From contig JAKSLG010000012.1 of assembly GCA_024401295.1 (NCBI GenBank), forward strand, positions 1 through 64,000: a DNA stretch of 64,000 nt, given 5' to 3'. This stretch comes from Bacteroidales bacterium. Its GTDB lineage: Bacteria; Bacteroidota; Bacteroidia; Bacteroidales; Marinilabiliaceae. This document shows positions 18,690 to 27,285 of this stretch, piece by piece. How positions within the stretch are numbered: position 1 is the first letter of the stretch; each line of letters begins with the position of its first letter. Under the pieces are notes generated by a model. The model was not told the DNA's origin. It searched no databases and saw nothing but the letters and a program-made list of their open reading frames with translations. Position numbers and translations under genes: made by a program.

Positions 18690-21425
18690 ATGTTTAAACT
18701 CCTTCGCATTTTATTGTTCGGACTTGTGATGGCATCATGTGGACATTCTGTCGCATCGCAGCCCGAATCGTCAACTACAGAGCCTTTTGTGAAAGACTCG
18801 ATTGTGCTTTCCAATGCCCTTTTTGAACGCTATGTGCCTTTCCTGGAGTCGAAAAGAGTGGCTCTTGTGGTCAATAAGGCGTCGGTGGTCGGTCAGCACC
18901 ATCTGTGTGATACTTTGGTGGCTCAGGGTGTTGATGTCGTGAGCATTTTTGCTCCGGAACATGGCTTCCGCTCCGATGCCGATGCAGGTGCAAAGGTCGA
19001 CGATTCTGTAGATGCCAGGACGGGTATTCCGATTGTGAGTCTCTATGGAAAGAACAAGAAGCCTACAGCTGCGCAAATGGCTGATGTCGATGTCGTTATA
19101 TATGATTTGCAGGATGTCGGAGTCCGTTTCTATACATATATCTCAACGCTTCATTATGTCATGGAAGCGTGCGCCGAGAATGGCAAGACGCTGATTGTCC
19201 TCGACCGTCCGAATCCTAATGGCGACTACATCGACGGCCCGGTCCTTGAGCCTGATTGCCGCAGTTTTGTGGGACTCGATTGCATCCCGATTGTCTATGG
19301 CATGACGGCTGGCGAGCTGGCCTGCATGATCAATGGCGAGCGATGGCTCGGTGGTGGTGCAACGTGCGACTTGAAGGTCGTCACAATGCCTGCTTATTCC
19401 CATTCAATGCGCTATGATATCGGCATTGCCCCTTCGCCAAATTTGCGCACTCCTCATGCCATTCGCCTCTATCCTTCGCTCTGTTTCTTCGAGGCTACGA
19501 ATGTGAGCGTAGGTCGTGGCACGGATTTCCCTTTCGAGGTGATTGGTGCTCCGGATGGCAGATTCGACGATTTTAATTTCACTCCACAACCGTCGGCTGG
19601 CGCTGCGTCGCCTTTGCATAACGGACTGGACTGCAGTGGATTTGATCTGCGCAACGTGGATGCTCCAAAGTCGGTTTCACTTTCGTGGTTCCTCGATTTC
19701 CGTAGCAAGATGGGCGATAAGTTTTGGCTTAACCCGAAGTTTTTCGACCTGTTGGCTGGAACCAAAAAACTTCGTCAACAGATTGATGCAGGGCTTTCCG
19801 AAGACTCCATTCGCGCTACTTGGCAGCCTAAGCTTGAGGCTTTCAAGGCGTTGCGCAATAAATACCTGCTCTACGATGTTGCCGAAAAGCAGCCCGGAAC
19901 AATCGAGTGGGAATCAGCGATTCATTCGGCCTATGTTGACTCTGTCTATGCCCGTATGACTCTCGATGAGCGCATCGCTCAGCTTATTTGGGTGACTGTC
20001 GAGGGAAGCCTCACCGGACCCGTTTCCGAGGAAGCCATCGGCCGTGCTGTGCAGATCGTTTCAGAACATCAGATCGGTGGCGTGCTGATTCAGCAGACCA
20101 ATGTCGGACAGATTCCTCGGATTGTCAATAGCCTTTCGGCCGTTGCCAGATATCCGCTTATGTTTGCTGCCGATGCCGAGAATGGTCTCTCGATGAAGTT
20201 CCGCAATGCTACGGTCTTCCCTCGCAATATGTCTCTTGGCGCCATCCGCAATTCTGATGAACTCCTGTTCGAGATGGGGCAAATGGTTTCGCAGCAGATG
20301 CGTGCCTGTGGCCTCAACGTCAATTTCGCTCCTGTTGTCGATGTCAATACCAATCCGCTCAATCCGATAATCGGCATACGTTCTTTTGGCGAGGATCCTG
20401 CTCGTGTCATGAAATGCGGAGCATCGTTTGTAAGGGGGGTGCAGAGTGCAGGCTGTCTTGCCGTTGCAAAGCATTTCCCTGGTCATGGCGATACCGACAA
20501 GGATTCGCATCTCGCTCTCCCTGCTGTCATGCATGATCGGGCTCGCCTCGATTCTGTAGAGCTCAAGCCATTCCGCCATCTGATCGACAATGGAGTGATG
20601 GGAGTTATGAGTGCTCATCTCATTGTGCCGGCGCTCGACTCGTCAAACAGATCTTCGAGCATGTCCTCGTCGATGATGAACGACATCCTTCGCAAGGAGC
20701 TGAATTTCAACGGACTTATCATCAGCGATGCCATGAATATGCAGGGTGCCATTGTTGCAGCCAAAGGCGATTCGCCAGAATGTCTGTCACTTGTCGCTGG
20801 CAACGATATCGTTGAATTCTCGACCAATGTGATGCGTGCCATCAAGGCCGTGCACGATGCTCTCGAGGCCGATTCCTCGCTCGTCTCGGACTTCGAAATG
20901 AAGGTCCGTCGCACGTTGGCGGCCAAGCAGTGGAGTGGGGTGGAGCATCGCCCGTTTGGCCATGCCGAGGCAAAAGTAAACAGCATTGAGGCATGGCTCT
21001 TGTCGCGACGTCTTTATGATGCTTCGCTGACCGTCATCGACTCTCTCAACATGCAGATGCCGATCGGCAAGGTTGAACTCTGTGGCAAATGGAATGGAAC
21101 CGCAATCCGCAATTCCGACAACGGCTCCTCTGTATGGATTTTTGCCGATGACACGTCACTCTCTGAAGCCCGTGCAAAGCTCGATGGCTATGCAGGACGA
21201 ATGCCTGTCGTTTTCGTCTATGCCGGCAATCCTTATCGTCTGAAAAACATCAATTGGCATGACTATAAATGCGGTCTCATCCTCGCTTACGAAAACAACC
21301 TCCAGGCCCGCGAAGCCCTGCTTCGTTTCGCTGTCCAGGGCGGTCATGCCGATGGCATACTTCCCGTCAGTGTCTCTCGCTTTGCCCAAGGCACAAGCTT
21401 CATCATCGACCGCATCTGCCGTTGA
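18690..21425 (+). CDS. NamZ (GH171) exo-muramidase fused to GH3 N-acetylglucosaminidase
   Basis: A 911-residue lipoprotein (lipobox ending MASC, Cys17) carrying two exo-glycosidases. Residues about 40-400 match DUF1343/NamZ (family GH171), which releases MurNAc from non-reducing glycan ends; FAPEHGFR (Glu90), DLQDVGVRFYTY, DRPNPNG and ATNVSVGRGTDFPF are characteristic. Residues about 420-760 are a GH3 NagZ-like domain: KHFPGHGDTDKDSH (594-607) carries the NagZ His/Asp acid-base loop and ISDAMNM contains the nucleophile Asp680. The remaining 150 residues look like a GH3 C-terminal domain. Alternating removal of MurNAc and GlcNAc would let one protein degrade peptidoglycan chains processively (inference). 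Products could feed the AmgK/MurU genes 7-9 kb away. Confidence 0.9.
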   Translation: MFKLLRILLFGLVMASCGHSVASQPESSTTEPFVKDSIVLSNALFERYVPFLESKRVALVVNKASVVGQHHLCDTLVAQGVDVVSIFAPEHGFRSDADAGAKVDDSVDARTGIPIVSLYGKNKKPTAAQMADVDVVIYDLQDVGVRFYTYISTLHYVMEACAENGKTLIVLDRPNPNGDYIDGPVLEPDCRSFVGLDCIPIVYGMTAGELACMINGERWLGGGATCDLKVVTMPAYSHSMRYDIGIAPSPNLRTPHAIRLYPSLCFFEATNVSVGRGTDFPFEVIGAPDGRFDDFNFTPQPSAGAASPLHNGLDCSGFDLRNVDAPKSVSLSWFLDFRSKMGDKFWLNPKFFDLLAGTKKLRQQIDAGLSEDSIRATWQPKLEAFKALRNKYLLYDVAEKQPGTIEWESAIHSAYVDSVYARMTLDERIAQLIWVTVEGSLTGPVSEEAIGRAVQIVSEHQIGGVLIQQTNVGQIPRIVNSLSAVARYPLMFAADAENGLSMKFRNATVFPRNMSLGAIRNSDELLFEMGQMVSQQMRACGLNVNFAPVVDVNTNPLNPIIGIRSFGEDPARVMKCGASFVRGVQSAGCLAVAKHFPGHGDTDKDSHLALPAVMHDRARLDSVELKPFRHLIDNGVMGVMSAHLIVPALDSSNRSSSMSSSMMNDILRKELNFNGLIISDAMNMQGAIVAAKGDSPECLSLVAGNDIVEFSTNVMRAIKAVHDALEADSSLVSDFEMKVRRTLAAKQWSGVEHRPFGHAEAKVNSIEAWLLSRRLYDASLTVIDSLNMQMPIGKVELCGKWNGTAIRNSDNGSSVWIFADDTSLSEARAKLDGYAGRMPVVFVYAGNPYRLKNINWHDYKCGLILAYENNLQAREALLRFAVQGGHADGILPVSVSRFAQGTSFIIDRICR

Positions 21426-21427
21426 AA

Positions 21428-21458
21428 AAAAAGAAAGGCCGCGAATCTCGCGACCTTT
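21428..21458 (-). terminator. Terminator of the surface-protein operon
   Basis: The stem AAAGG-CGCGA / TCGCG-CCTTT with one C-A mismatch and an ATC loop, followed on the minus strand by an eight-T tract. Confidence 0.75.
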
Positions 21459-21519
21459 CATCTGTATGTCTCTCAGGAATTTCTTTGCAATTCAGATGCC
21501 CAAAGCCCTGCTCCTGTCC

Positions 21520-22662
21520 CTAATTATACTCAAATGCCATAGGATCTGAGTAGTAGATGACCTTCGTGGCCAAATACTCGGGTGTGATGGCAGGATGTGG
21601 TTTCACACTGCCATTCTCGTCATATTCCAGCGGATCCTCAAAGGTGAAGAAGCGTACCAGATACTTTGAGCCTTTCTCTAGCTTGTCTTCTACGTCGTAT
21701 ATCGACCACGAGGTCTCGTTTCTCTCCAGATCTACAGGAGTTGTATATGCATCTTCTATAGTAGGCATGTAACCTTTTGCATAGCAGAAGCCTCCACGCT
21801 GCAAGTACATATTGCCACCATCTTCTCTGATCGATCCTTTAAACGTTCCACCAGAACTCTTTAAACTCAACGAAGGTATGCCGTTACGTGTCTTGATCGC
21901 TAAGTCGTCAGAGTAGATCATGTTGCCGCCAGAGTGCTTGGCAAATGCCCTGAAGTGATATGTCGTAGCTGGCTTGAGATCGTTGACTATTGCAATGCCC
22001 GACTCTGTAGGGTAGCCGTCTGGCAAAAATAGTACAGCATGAGCATCGTCTATGGTAGGATTCTCTTCTGTGCTGTAGCATACGCCTTGCTCCACTACAA
22101 CGTCACCGGGCATCTGAAGCACAATGGTATTTGTCATGATGAGGTGCGCCGATGTAGAGTAGTGTTCCTTCAGACCACCATTGCCCGTTCCCGACCAGTT
22201 GATCAGCTTAAGGCGTGAGAATGCATCGTAACAGCTGACTTCTTGTACCTCGCTATAAGATATTCCACGCGCATTCTCTGCAAACGCACATATGTACAGT
22301 TTAGTGCCAGGTTTCATGTTGTCGTACGATATGTCTGGTACAGTATACACTATCTGAGTGTCATAGTAGTTTCTTTCCGCATCAACGGTTATGCTGTTGT
22401 CTAGCGTCGGATTGCTTTCCGTAAAGGAGTAGCAGATGCCTCTGCGAGAGATCGGCAATGCATTTTCCTTGGCTTTAAAGCTCTCAGGGTCAATTTCTAT
22501 ATTTAATGTCGTATCCGTCACAACGGCTGTCATCTTGAGAGATGCCTCTGGTACGGAAGTATCTACCGTTGTTACCTCTTCTGGGTAGTTGTCTAAGAGT
22601 TCTGCATCACAAGCGCACAAGAGTGACGCTATAGTGAAAAGTGATATTATATGTTTTTTCAT
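21520..22662 (-). CDS. Surface lipoprotein with three FN3-like repeats
   Basis: A 380-residue lipoprotein (lipobox LLCAC, Cys18). It contains three degenerate repeats of about 90-100 residues, each with the core RRGICYS...NPTLDNS, EQGVCYS...NPTIDDAH and RGGFCYA...MPTIEDAY, followed by a strand ending in YxFRAFA or YICAFA. This pattern is common in Bacteroidetes cell-surface proteins with immunoglobulin/fibronectin-III-like folds. The function is not known; surface display and binding are inferred. It is the third gene of a minus-strand operon, 12 bases after the beta-barrel gene. Confidence 0.75.
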   Translation of the reverse strand: MKKHIISLFTIASLLCACDAELLDNYPEEVTTVDTSVPEASLKMTAVVTDTTLNIEIDPESFKAKENALPISRRGICYSFTESNPTLDNSITVDAERNYYDTQIVYTVPDISYDNMKPGTKLYICAFAENARGISYSEVQEVSCYDAFSRLKLINWSGTGNGGLKEHYSTSAHLIMTNTIVLQMPGDVVVEQGVCYSTEENPTIDDAHAVLFLPDGYPTESGIAIVNDLKPATTYHFRAFAKHSGGNMIYSDDLAIKTRNGIPSLSLKSSGGTFKGSIREDGGNMYLQRGGFCYAKGYMPTIEDAYTTPVDLERNETSWSIYDVEDKLEKGSKYLVRFFTFEDPLEYDENGSVKPHPAITPEYLATKVIYYSDPMAFEYN

Positions 22663-22674
22663 TGCGTTCTACTA

Positions 22675-23451
22675 TTATTTGTAAAGACTACGTTTCGGAC
22701 GTGTAATGGAGATGTTCCAGCCTATTGTCATACCGACCATCCATGCATGGAGAGTTGTGCATTTGGCATTTACTGTTCTGCCGTCTATTGCTGTTTTGTT
22801 GTCAAAGTAGTAGTGTTTATGAACATTTATCTGTTCCTCTATGCCGAATGTCTCTCCGACCAGACCGAGATGGAAACCGCTGCGGCACTCAAAGCCAAAG
22901 GAAAACTTGCTGAACAAATAGCCAGGTTTGACGGAAATTATACCATCGCCTTCTACATCGAATCTCGACTGGCATGATATTCCGTCGTACGAGTCTTTCA
23001 CATATTTTTCCCGATAATCATTCCGCATATCATCATCATCATATTCATTGCCCTTTATCATGACGCCGATTTGTGCTGCATAGAAGAGGCGTATGCGACG
23101 TGTCTGGCGGCCTGCGTATGCACGAACATCTATACCTAGCGGAATGCCCGTTAAAGTGCCATCAAGTGTTTCTATCACTGCTCCTGTAAATATACCAGCC
23201 TGCACAAGTGTGTTGATCTGATAATCCAACGAAAGCGTTCCACTTACTGCCTCGTCAAAGTAATCTTTCTTTGTAGAGACTGGCATTACCAGATCGGCAT
23301 CCAAGCGAAGCTTGAATCCCTTCTCCCAACATGGATAGCGAACCTTGCCTGCTGAGTTGCCTCCGTCTGTCTCGTTTTGTGCTGCAGCCACTGAGAGATT
23401 GCTGCACATCATTGCCATCATTATGGCCAGTGATATTATATATCGTTTCAT
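22675..23451 (-). CDS. Predicted outer-membrane beta-barrel protein
   Basis: A 258-residue exported protein (signal peptide about 1-23 ending VAAAQ). The mature part alternates polar and hydrophobic residues in strand-length segments (LRLDADLVMPVS, GTLSLDYQINTLVQAGIFTG, IRLFYAAQIGVMI, FSFGFECRSGFHLGLVGETFG, LHAWMVGMTIGWNISI), which suggests an 8-12 stranded outer-membrane barrel of the OmpW or PorT-like sort. It does not end in the usual terminal Phe. Family not identified. It is the middle gene of the three-gene operon, between two surface lipoproteins. Confidence 0.65.
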   Translation of the reverse strand: MKRYIISLAIMMAMMCSNLSVAAAQNETDGGNSAGKVRYPCWEKGFKLRLDADLVMPVSTKKDYFDEAVSGTLSLDYQINTLVQAGIFTGAVIETLDGTLTGIPLGIDVRAYAGRQTRRIRLFYAAQIGVMIKGNEYDDDDMRNDYREKYVKDSYDGISCQSRFDVEGDGIISVKPGYLFSKFSFGFECRSGFHLGLVGETFGIEEQINVHKHYYFDNKTAIDGRTVNAKCTTLHAWMVGMTIGWNISITRPKRSLYK

Positions 23452-23476
23452 TACTGAAATTGCTAAGTATTGTGAA

Positions 23477-24889
23477 TTATTCGATAACTATATTGCCACC
23501 GTCTTCCTCATTCTCCGGATAATAGTACACATCTTTCGAACTGGTAGATGTTACAATATTTCGTCCCGGAATAGTATATTCGAACAATATAGGGTAGTTG
23601 CCTGGGAAATATGCAGGTAACTTCCTGTCTTCAAAGAAATATCGTTCTTCGCGAGCTTCGGATGAGAAAGAAATACTATTGCCATTCATGCGACGATACC
23701 ACTTGCTCACCCAGTTGTCAGGAAAATTGGCCGTATACCACCACGTGTTTTGTAAATCAGGTGCAATTTTCATAAGTTCGGTGTCTATACTCTCATCCGA
23801 CTTGAATGAATATCTTAAATAGTCGTAATCGTCACTCTCATCATGCAACACAGATATCTTAACTTCCATATCCTTGACAGCCTCGAAGAGATAGTCGTAT
23901 TTGCTGATGTTGACATAGTAAAAGTCCAAGTATTGATTTTCTCGCACGAATTCTTCGTATGGAACGCCTTCTGTATATGCATATATGTTAATTTCGTATT
24001 GGAGTCCCTTCTGAAGTTCTACTTTGTCTAATGAAAGAGCTACTTCCGACCATGAGTCAGGTGTCTTTACATCTGCTCCAACTCTCAACTCTCCTTCAAC
24101 ATAAACAGGTTCATATGTATCGGTATTTCTGAATCTGAAGAGAGGCTTCTTTCCATCTTTGAAGAGTGAACTTAGATCGCGGCTCGATGAATAGAATATC
24201 TCAGGATACTCTTTGAGATAGAGTACGTCGTGTGGGTATCTGGCAGTGATGTGACTGTAAAATGACGTCTCGGTAGCCGATGTGTTATAAAAACTATAGC
24301 TGTCTGTAGTACGTGTTTTGAATGTAGGTTCCCGTTTCCCATTGTACACGACTTCTCGGTATGTCAATTTCAGGTAATAGCGGTGGTCTATTTTCAGAGG
24401 TACAGTAGGGTAGATCAAAGCAGAGGTCGCGGATTTTATTTCTACTCTGCCTGGTACATCAGGAACTTCCTCTTCTTGAAACAAACTTCCATCTGAGAAT
24501 ACCGCACTCGTTATTTCCAGCTGCGTGGCCTGACTTCCATAGTATCCGTCAAATTCCTTATCCTCTAGCATAAAATCACTCTTGCTATACACGCTCAACT
24601 TCATGCCTGCATAGTAGGCATCTCCAGAATAATCTGTGAATTCACTAAGACTAAATTGTGCCGACCTGTAATCAATCCAATCCGCAAACTTTTTAGAATA
24701 CAAGTCTTCTGGGATCTCTTCTTCTGGATCTTCCTTAGGATCTTCTTTAGGATCCTTTGGATCGTCGGTTGTGTCGTCCGTCTCTTTTTTCGGAAAATCT
24801 GGAATCTCGTAACTTTCCTCGCAGGACTGTAGCCCCACGAACAAGGAACAGGCCAAACAGAATAGGCCGAGTGCTTTTAGTTCTTTCAT
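23477..24889 (-). CDS. Large surface lipoprotein, unknown function
   Basis: A 470-residue lipoprotein: the hydrophobic signal ends at LQSC (Cys about 23), followed by an Asp/Glu/Pro/Lys linker of about 35 residues (repeated DPKEDP) that would hold the folded part away from the membrane. The rest looks beta-rich, with many aromatic and Asp residues, and has no motif I recognise. I placed the start at ATG 24889, where AAAGGAA lies 7 bases upstream; 39 further in-frame codons upstream lack a signal sequence. First gene of the operon with the beta-barrel and FN3-like lipoprotein; a -7 box lies at 25004-25011. Confidence 0.7.
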   Translation of the reverse strand: MKELKALGLFCLACSLFVGLQSCEESYEIPDFPKKETDDTTDDPKDPKEDPKEDPEEEIPEDLYSKKFADWIDYRSAQFSLSEFTDYSGDAYYAGMKLSVYSKSDFMLEDKEFDGYYGSQATQLEITSAVFSDGSLFQEEEVPDVPGRVEIKSATSALIYPTVPLKIDHRYYLKLTYREVVYNGKREPTFKTRTTDSYSFYNTSATETSFYSHITARYPHDVLYLKEYPEIFYSSSRDLSSLFKDGKKPLFRFRNTDTYEPVYVEGELRVGADVKTPDSWSEVALSLDKVELQKGLQYEINIYAYTEGVPYEEFVRENQYLDFYYVNISKYDYLFEAVKDMEVKISVLHDESDDYDYLRYSFKSDESIDTELMKIAPDLQNTWWYTANFPDNWVSKWYRRMNGNSISFSSEAREERYFFEDRKLPAYFPGNYPILFEYTIPGRNIVTSTSSKDVYYYPENEEDGGNIVIE

Positions 24890-25003
24890 AGTTGTTTCCT
24901 TTGGCATCTCAGATGCGCTGATCCATTGCGTTTGTGCGTCGATTGTTATTCGGCAATGCGATTTGTCGCGCTCAGAAATGACTATTAACCAAATTTGTGT
25001 CTG

Positions 25004-25011
25004 CAAAATTA
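25004..25011 (-). promoter_or_regulatory. -7 box (TAATTTTG) of the surface-protein operon
   Basis: An exact TAnnTTTG match on the minus strand, 115 bases before the first start codon, so the leader is about 110 bases. No good -33 box seen. Confidence 0.45.
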
Positions 25012-25109
25012 AGTTAATTCTCTCAAATGTATGTCGAAAATCGTTTTTTTTGATTCGTGCTTGTAATTAGCTGTAAATCTGTTGTTTGCGCTTTGAATGC
25101 GGGAAATTT

Positions 25110-25215
25110 CCGGCTATTTCTGGCTATTTCTCCCTATATCCTCCCTATTTCTCCCTATGTTCTGGCTATCTCTCCCTACGTTCTCCCTATTTCCTCCCTA
25201 CATCCTCCCTGCAAC
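25110..25215. repeat. Degenerate pyrimidine-rich tandem repeat
   Basis: About nine imperfect copies of a unit near TCTCCCTATNTT (variants with GGCTAT or TCCTCCC), period 11-13 bases, in the spacer between the surface operon and guaA. The plus strand is almost free of A/G outside the TAT core. The short open frames here are products of the repeat and not convincing genes. Confidence 0.7.
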
Positions 25216-25372
25216 CTCGCTATTTGACTCTCCCGAAATCAGTCGCCGCAGCAATCCTGCGACGTGTGACCTGAACAATGCAGCCTCCATTCTAACCCCC
25301 GGCCTGATCCCAATTAACCTTAATTGACATCGTGAACTTCTGTTCAGATTAGGAAATCATAAAACATAGAGT

Positions 25373-25380
25373 TATCTTTG
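25373..25380 (+). promoter_or_regulatory. -7 box (TATCTTTG) of guaA
   Basis: An exact TAnnTTTG match 38 bases before the guaA ATG. Confidence 0.5.
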
Positions 25381-25417
25381 CATCATTATTGCAAATCATT
25401 AAGCTTTTTGATTTAAG

Positions 25418-27214
25418 ATGCAACAAAAGATTATTATTCTCGACTTTGGCGGTCAATATGCACACCTTATTGCCAACAGAGTGCGCCGTTTGGGCGTTTT
25501 TACCGAAATTCATTCACCTGCTGCTCCTGTAGAAGAGCTAGCCGGCGCCAGTGGAATCATCTACAGTGGCGGACCATCGAGCGTTTATGCCGACGATGCT
25601 CCTGAGTATAACCCTGAGATTCTCAACATTCCGGTGCCGAAGCTTGGCATCTGCTACGGACATCAGCTCATCGCTCAGCAGCTTGGCGGCACGGTGACCC
25701 CTGGCAAAGTCAAGGAATACGGCATCGCCGACCTTCTTATCGGCGAAGCTAATCATCCGTTGCTCAAAGATATACCTGCTGCTTCACCTATGTGGATGAG
25801 CCACGGAGATGCTGTCTCTGCACTCCCACAAGGCTATCGCATCATTGCTTCTACCAAGGACTGCCCTGTCGCTGCCGTCGCACTCGACGAACGCAAGATA
25901 TATGGCATTCAGTTCCACCCTGAGGTTACTCATAGCAAGTTCGGCATGAAGCTGCTCGACAACTTTGTCAGCATCTGTGGTTGCGAACGCAACTGGAACA
26001 TGAAGAGCTACATGCCTCTCATTTCAGAGAAGATAAAGAACGAAGTCGGCAACCGCAAGGTCTTCCTCCTCGTTTCGGGTGGCGTGGACAGTACGGTGGC
26101 ATTCGTCTTGCTCAACAAAGTCCTCGGCACCGACCGCGTTCTCGGTCTCCATATCGACAACGGTATGATGCGTATGGACGAGAGCCAGAAGATCATCGAA
26201 TTCCTCAATGCATCGGGCATGAACAACCTTCGTGTTGTTGACGCTACTGATTCTTTCCTCTCGCGTCTCGAAGGCATCACTGCTCCTGAGGAAAAACGAA
26301 AGCGCATCGGTGCAACATTCCTCGTGGTTAAGGACGAGGAAATGGCCAAGCTCAACCTCGATCCTAAAGAGTGGATGATTGCTCAGGGCACTATCTATCC
26401 AGATACAATCGAAAGTGGCGGCACAAAGAACGCCGACCTCATAAAGACACACCACAACCGCGTTAAGGAGGTTATGGACCTCATGGCGCAGGGCTTGCTC
26501 CTCGAGCCACTTGCCGACCTCTACAAGGACGAGGTCCGTATGCTTGGCGAAGAACTCGGCATCCCTCACAATCTCGTCTGGCGTCACCCATTCCCTGGTC
26601 CAGGTCTCGGAGTGCGTATGCTCTGCACTGATGGCAAGGGCGATTTCGCTACAAATGCCGATGTCGAAGGTCTTGAAGAATACCTCAAGGAGCATAACAT
26701 CGAAGGCGTGGTATTGCCTGTCAAGAGTGTCGGTGTGCAGGGCGATGGCCGTACATACGCTCAGCCATTCCTTCTCACAAGCAAGAATCTCTCTTGGAAG
26801 GAATGCGAGAAGTATAGCACGGAGCTTGTCAACCGCTTCAAGGTAATCAACCGTGTCATATGGCAGGTCGGCACAGTATCGGCAGAAATGCCTAAGCTCG
26901 TCGCCCAGTATGCCACAAAGGACAAGTTCGACACGCTTCGCAAGTTCGACAACATCTGTACGGAATTCCTCCAGAAAAACGACCTCTATGAGAAGATATG
27001 GCAGATGCCTGTTGTGCTCACACCTCTTCGTGTAGCCGACAAGCCTTGCATCGTGATGCGTCCTGTCAATAGCTCTGAGGCCATGACCGCTAACTTCGCC
27101 GAAATCGACCAGAAGCTCCTCGAAGGACTCTGGGGCCAGTTCCAGGCCGACGGCGCAGGTTCTCTCTGGTACGATGTGACTCACAAGCCTCCGGGAACCA
27201 TCGAGTGGGAATAA
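25418..27214 (+). CDS. guaA: GMP synthase (glutamine-hydrolysing)
   Basis: A 598-residue enzyme converting XMP to GMP with ATP and glutamine, the last step of guanine nucleotide synthesis. Residues 1-190 are the class-I glutamine amidotransferase domain with the nucleophile Cys79 (GICYGHQ) and FHPEV containing the catalytic His/Glu. The ATP-pyrophosphatase domain begins near 205, with the P-loop SGGVDST; the C-terminus KPPGTIEWE is the GuaA dimerisation/XMP-binding end. At 598 residues it is longer than the roughly 510-525 typical of E. coli-type GuaA; the extra length lies in the C-terminal half between the PP-loop domain and the end. A terminator follows at 27231-27267. Confidence 0.95.
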   Translation: MQQKIIILDFGGQYAHLIANRVRRLGVFTEIHSPAAPVEELAGASGIIYSGGPSSVYADDAPEYNPEILNIPVPKLGICYGHQLIAQQLGGTVTPGKVKEYGIADLLIGEANHPLLKDIPAASPMWMSHGDAVSALPQGYRIIASTKDCPVAAVALDERKIYGIQFHPEVTHSKFGMKLLDNFVSICGCERNWNMKSYMPLISEKIKNEVGNRKVFLLVSGGVDSTVAFVLLNKVLGTDRVLGLHIDNGMMRMDESQKIIEFLNASGMNNLRVVDATDSFLSRLEGITAPEEKRKRIGATFLVVKDEEMAKLNLDPKEWMIAQGTIYPDTIESGGTKNADLIKTHHNRVKEVMDLMAQGLLLEPLADLYKDEVRMLGEELGIPHNLVWRHPFPGPGLGVRMLCTDGKGDFATNADVEGLEEYLKEHNIEGVVLPVKSVGVQGDGRTYAQPFLLTSKNLSWKECEKYSTELVNRFKVINRVIWQVGTVSAEMPKLVAQYATKDKFDTLRKFDNICTEFLQKNDLYEKIWQMPVVLTPLRVADKPCIVMRPVNSSEAMTANFAEIDQKLLEGLWGQFQADGAGSLWYDVTHKPPGTIEWE

Positions 27215-27230
27215 ATCTAATCTGCATATA

Positions 27231-27267
27231 ATCAGTGTGTTCCATAAACGGATGCACTGATTTTTTT
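27231..27267 (+). terminator. Terminator of guaA
   Basis: The stem ATCAGTG / CACTGAT encloses a 17-base loop and is followed by seven T. Confidence 0.7.
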
Positions 27268-27285
27268 ACATATATAAATCAGAAA

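Noticed and set aside
25097-25327. Protein rich in Pro, Leu, Phe and Ser
   Set aside because: It is the translation of the pyrimidine-rich tandem repeat, without start signals.
26024-27184. 386-codon frame antisense to guaA
   Set aside because: A long antisense frame caused by codon bias in guaA; guaA itself has all catalytic motifs.
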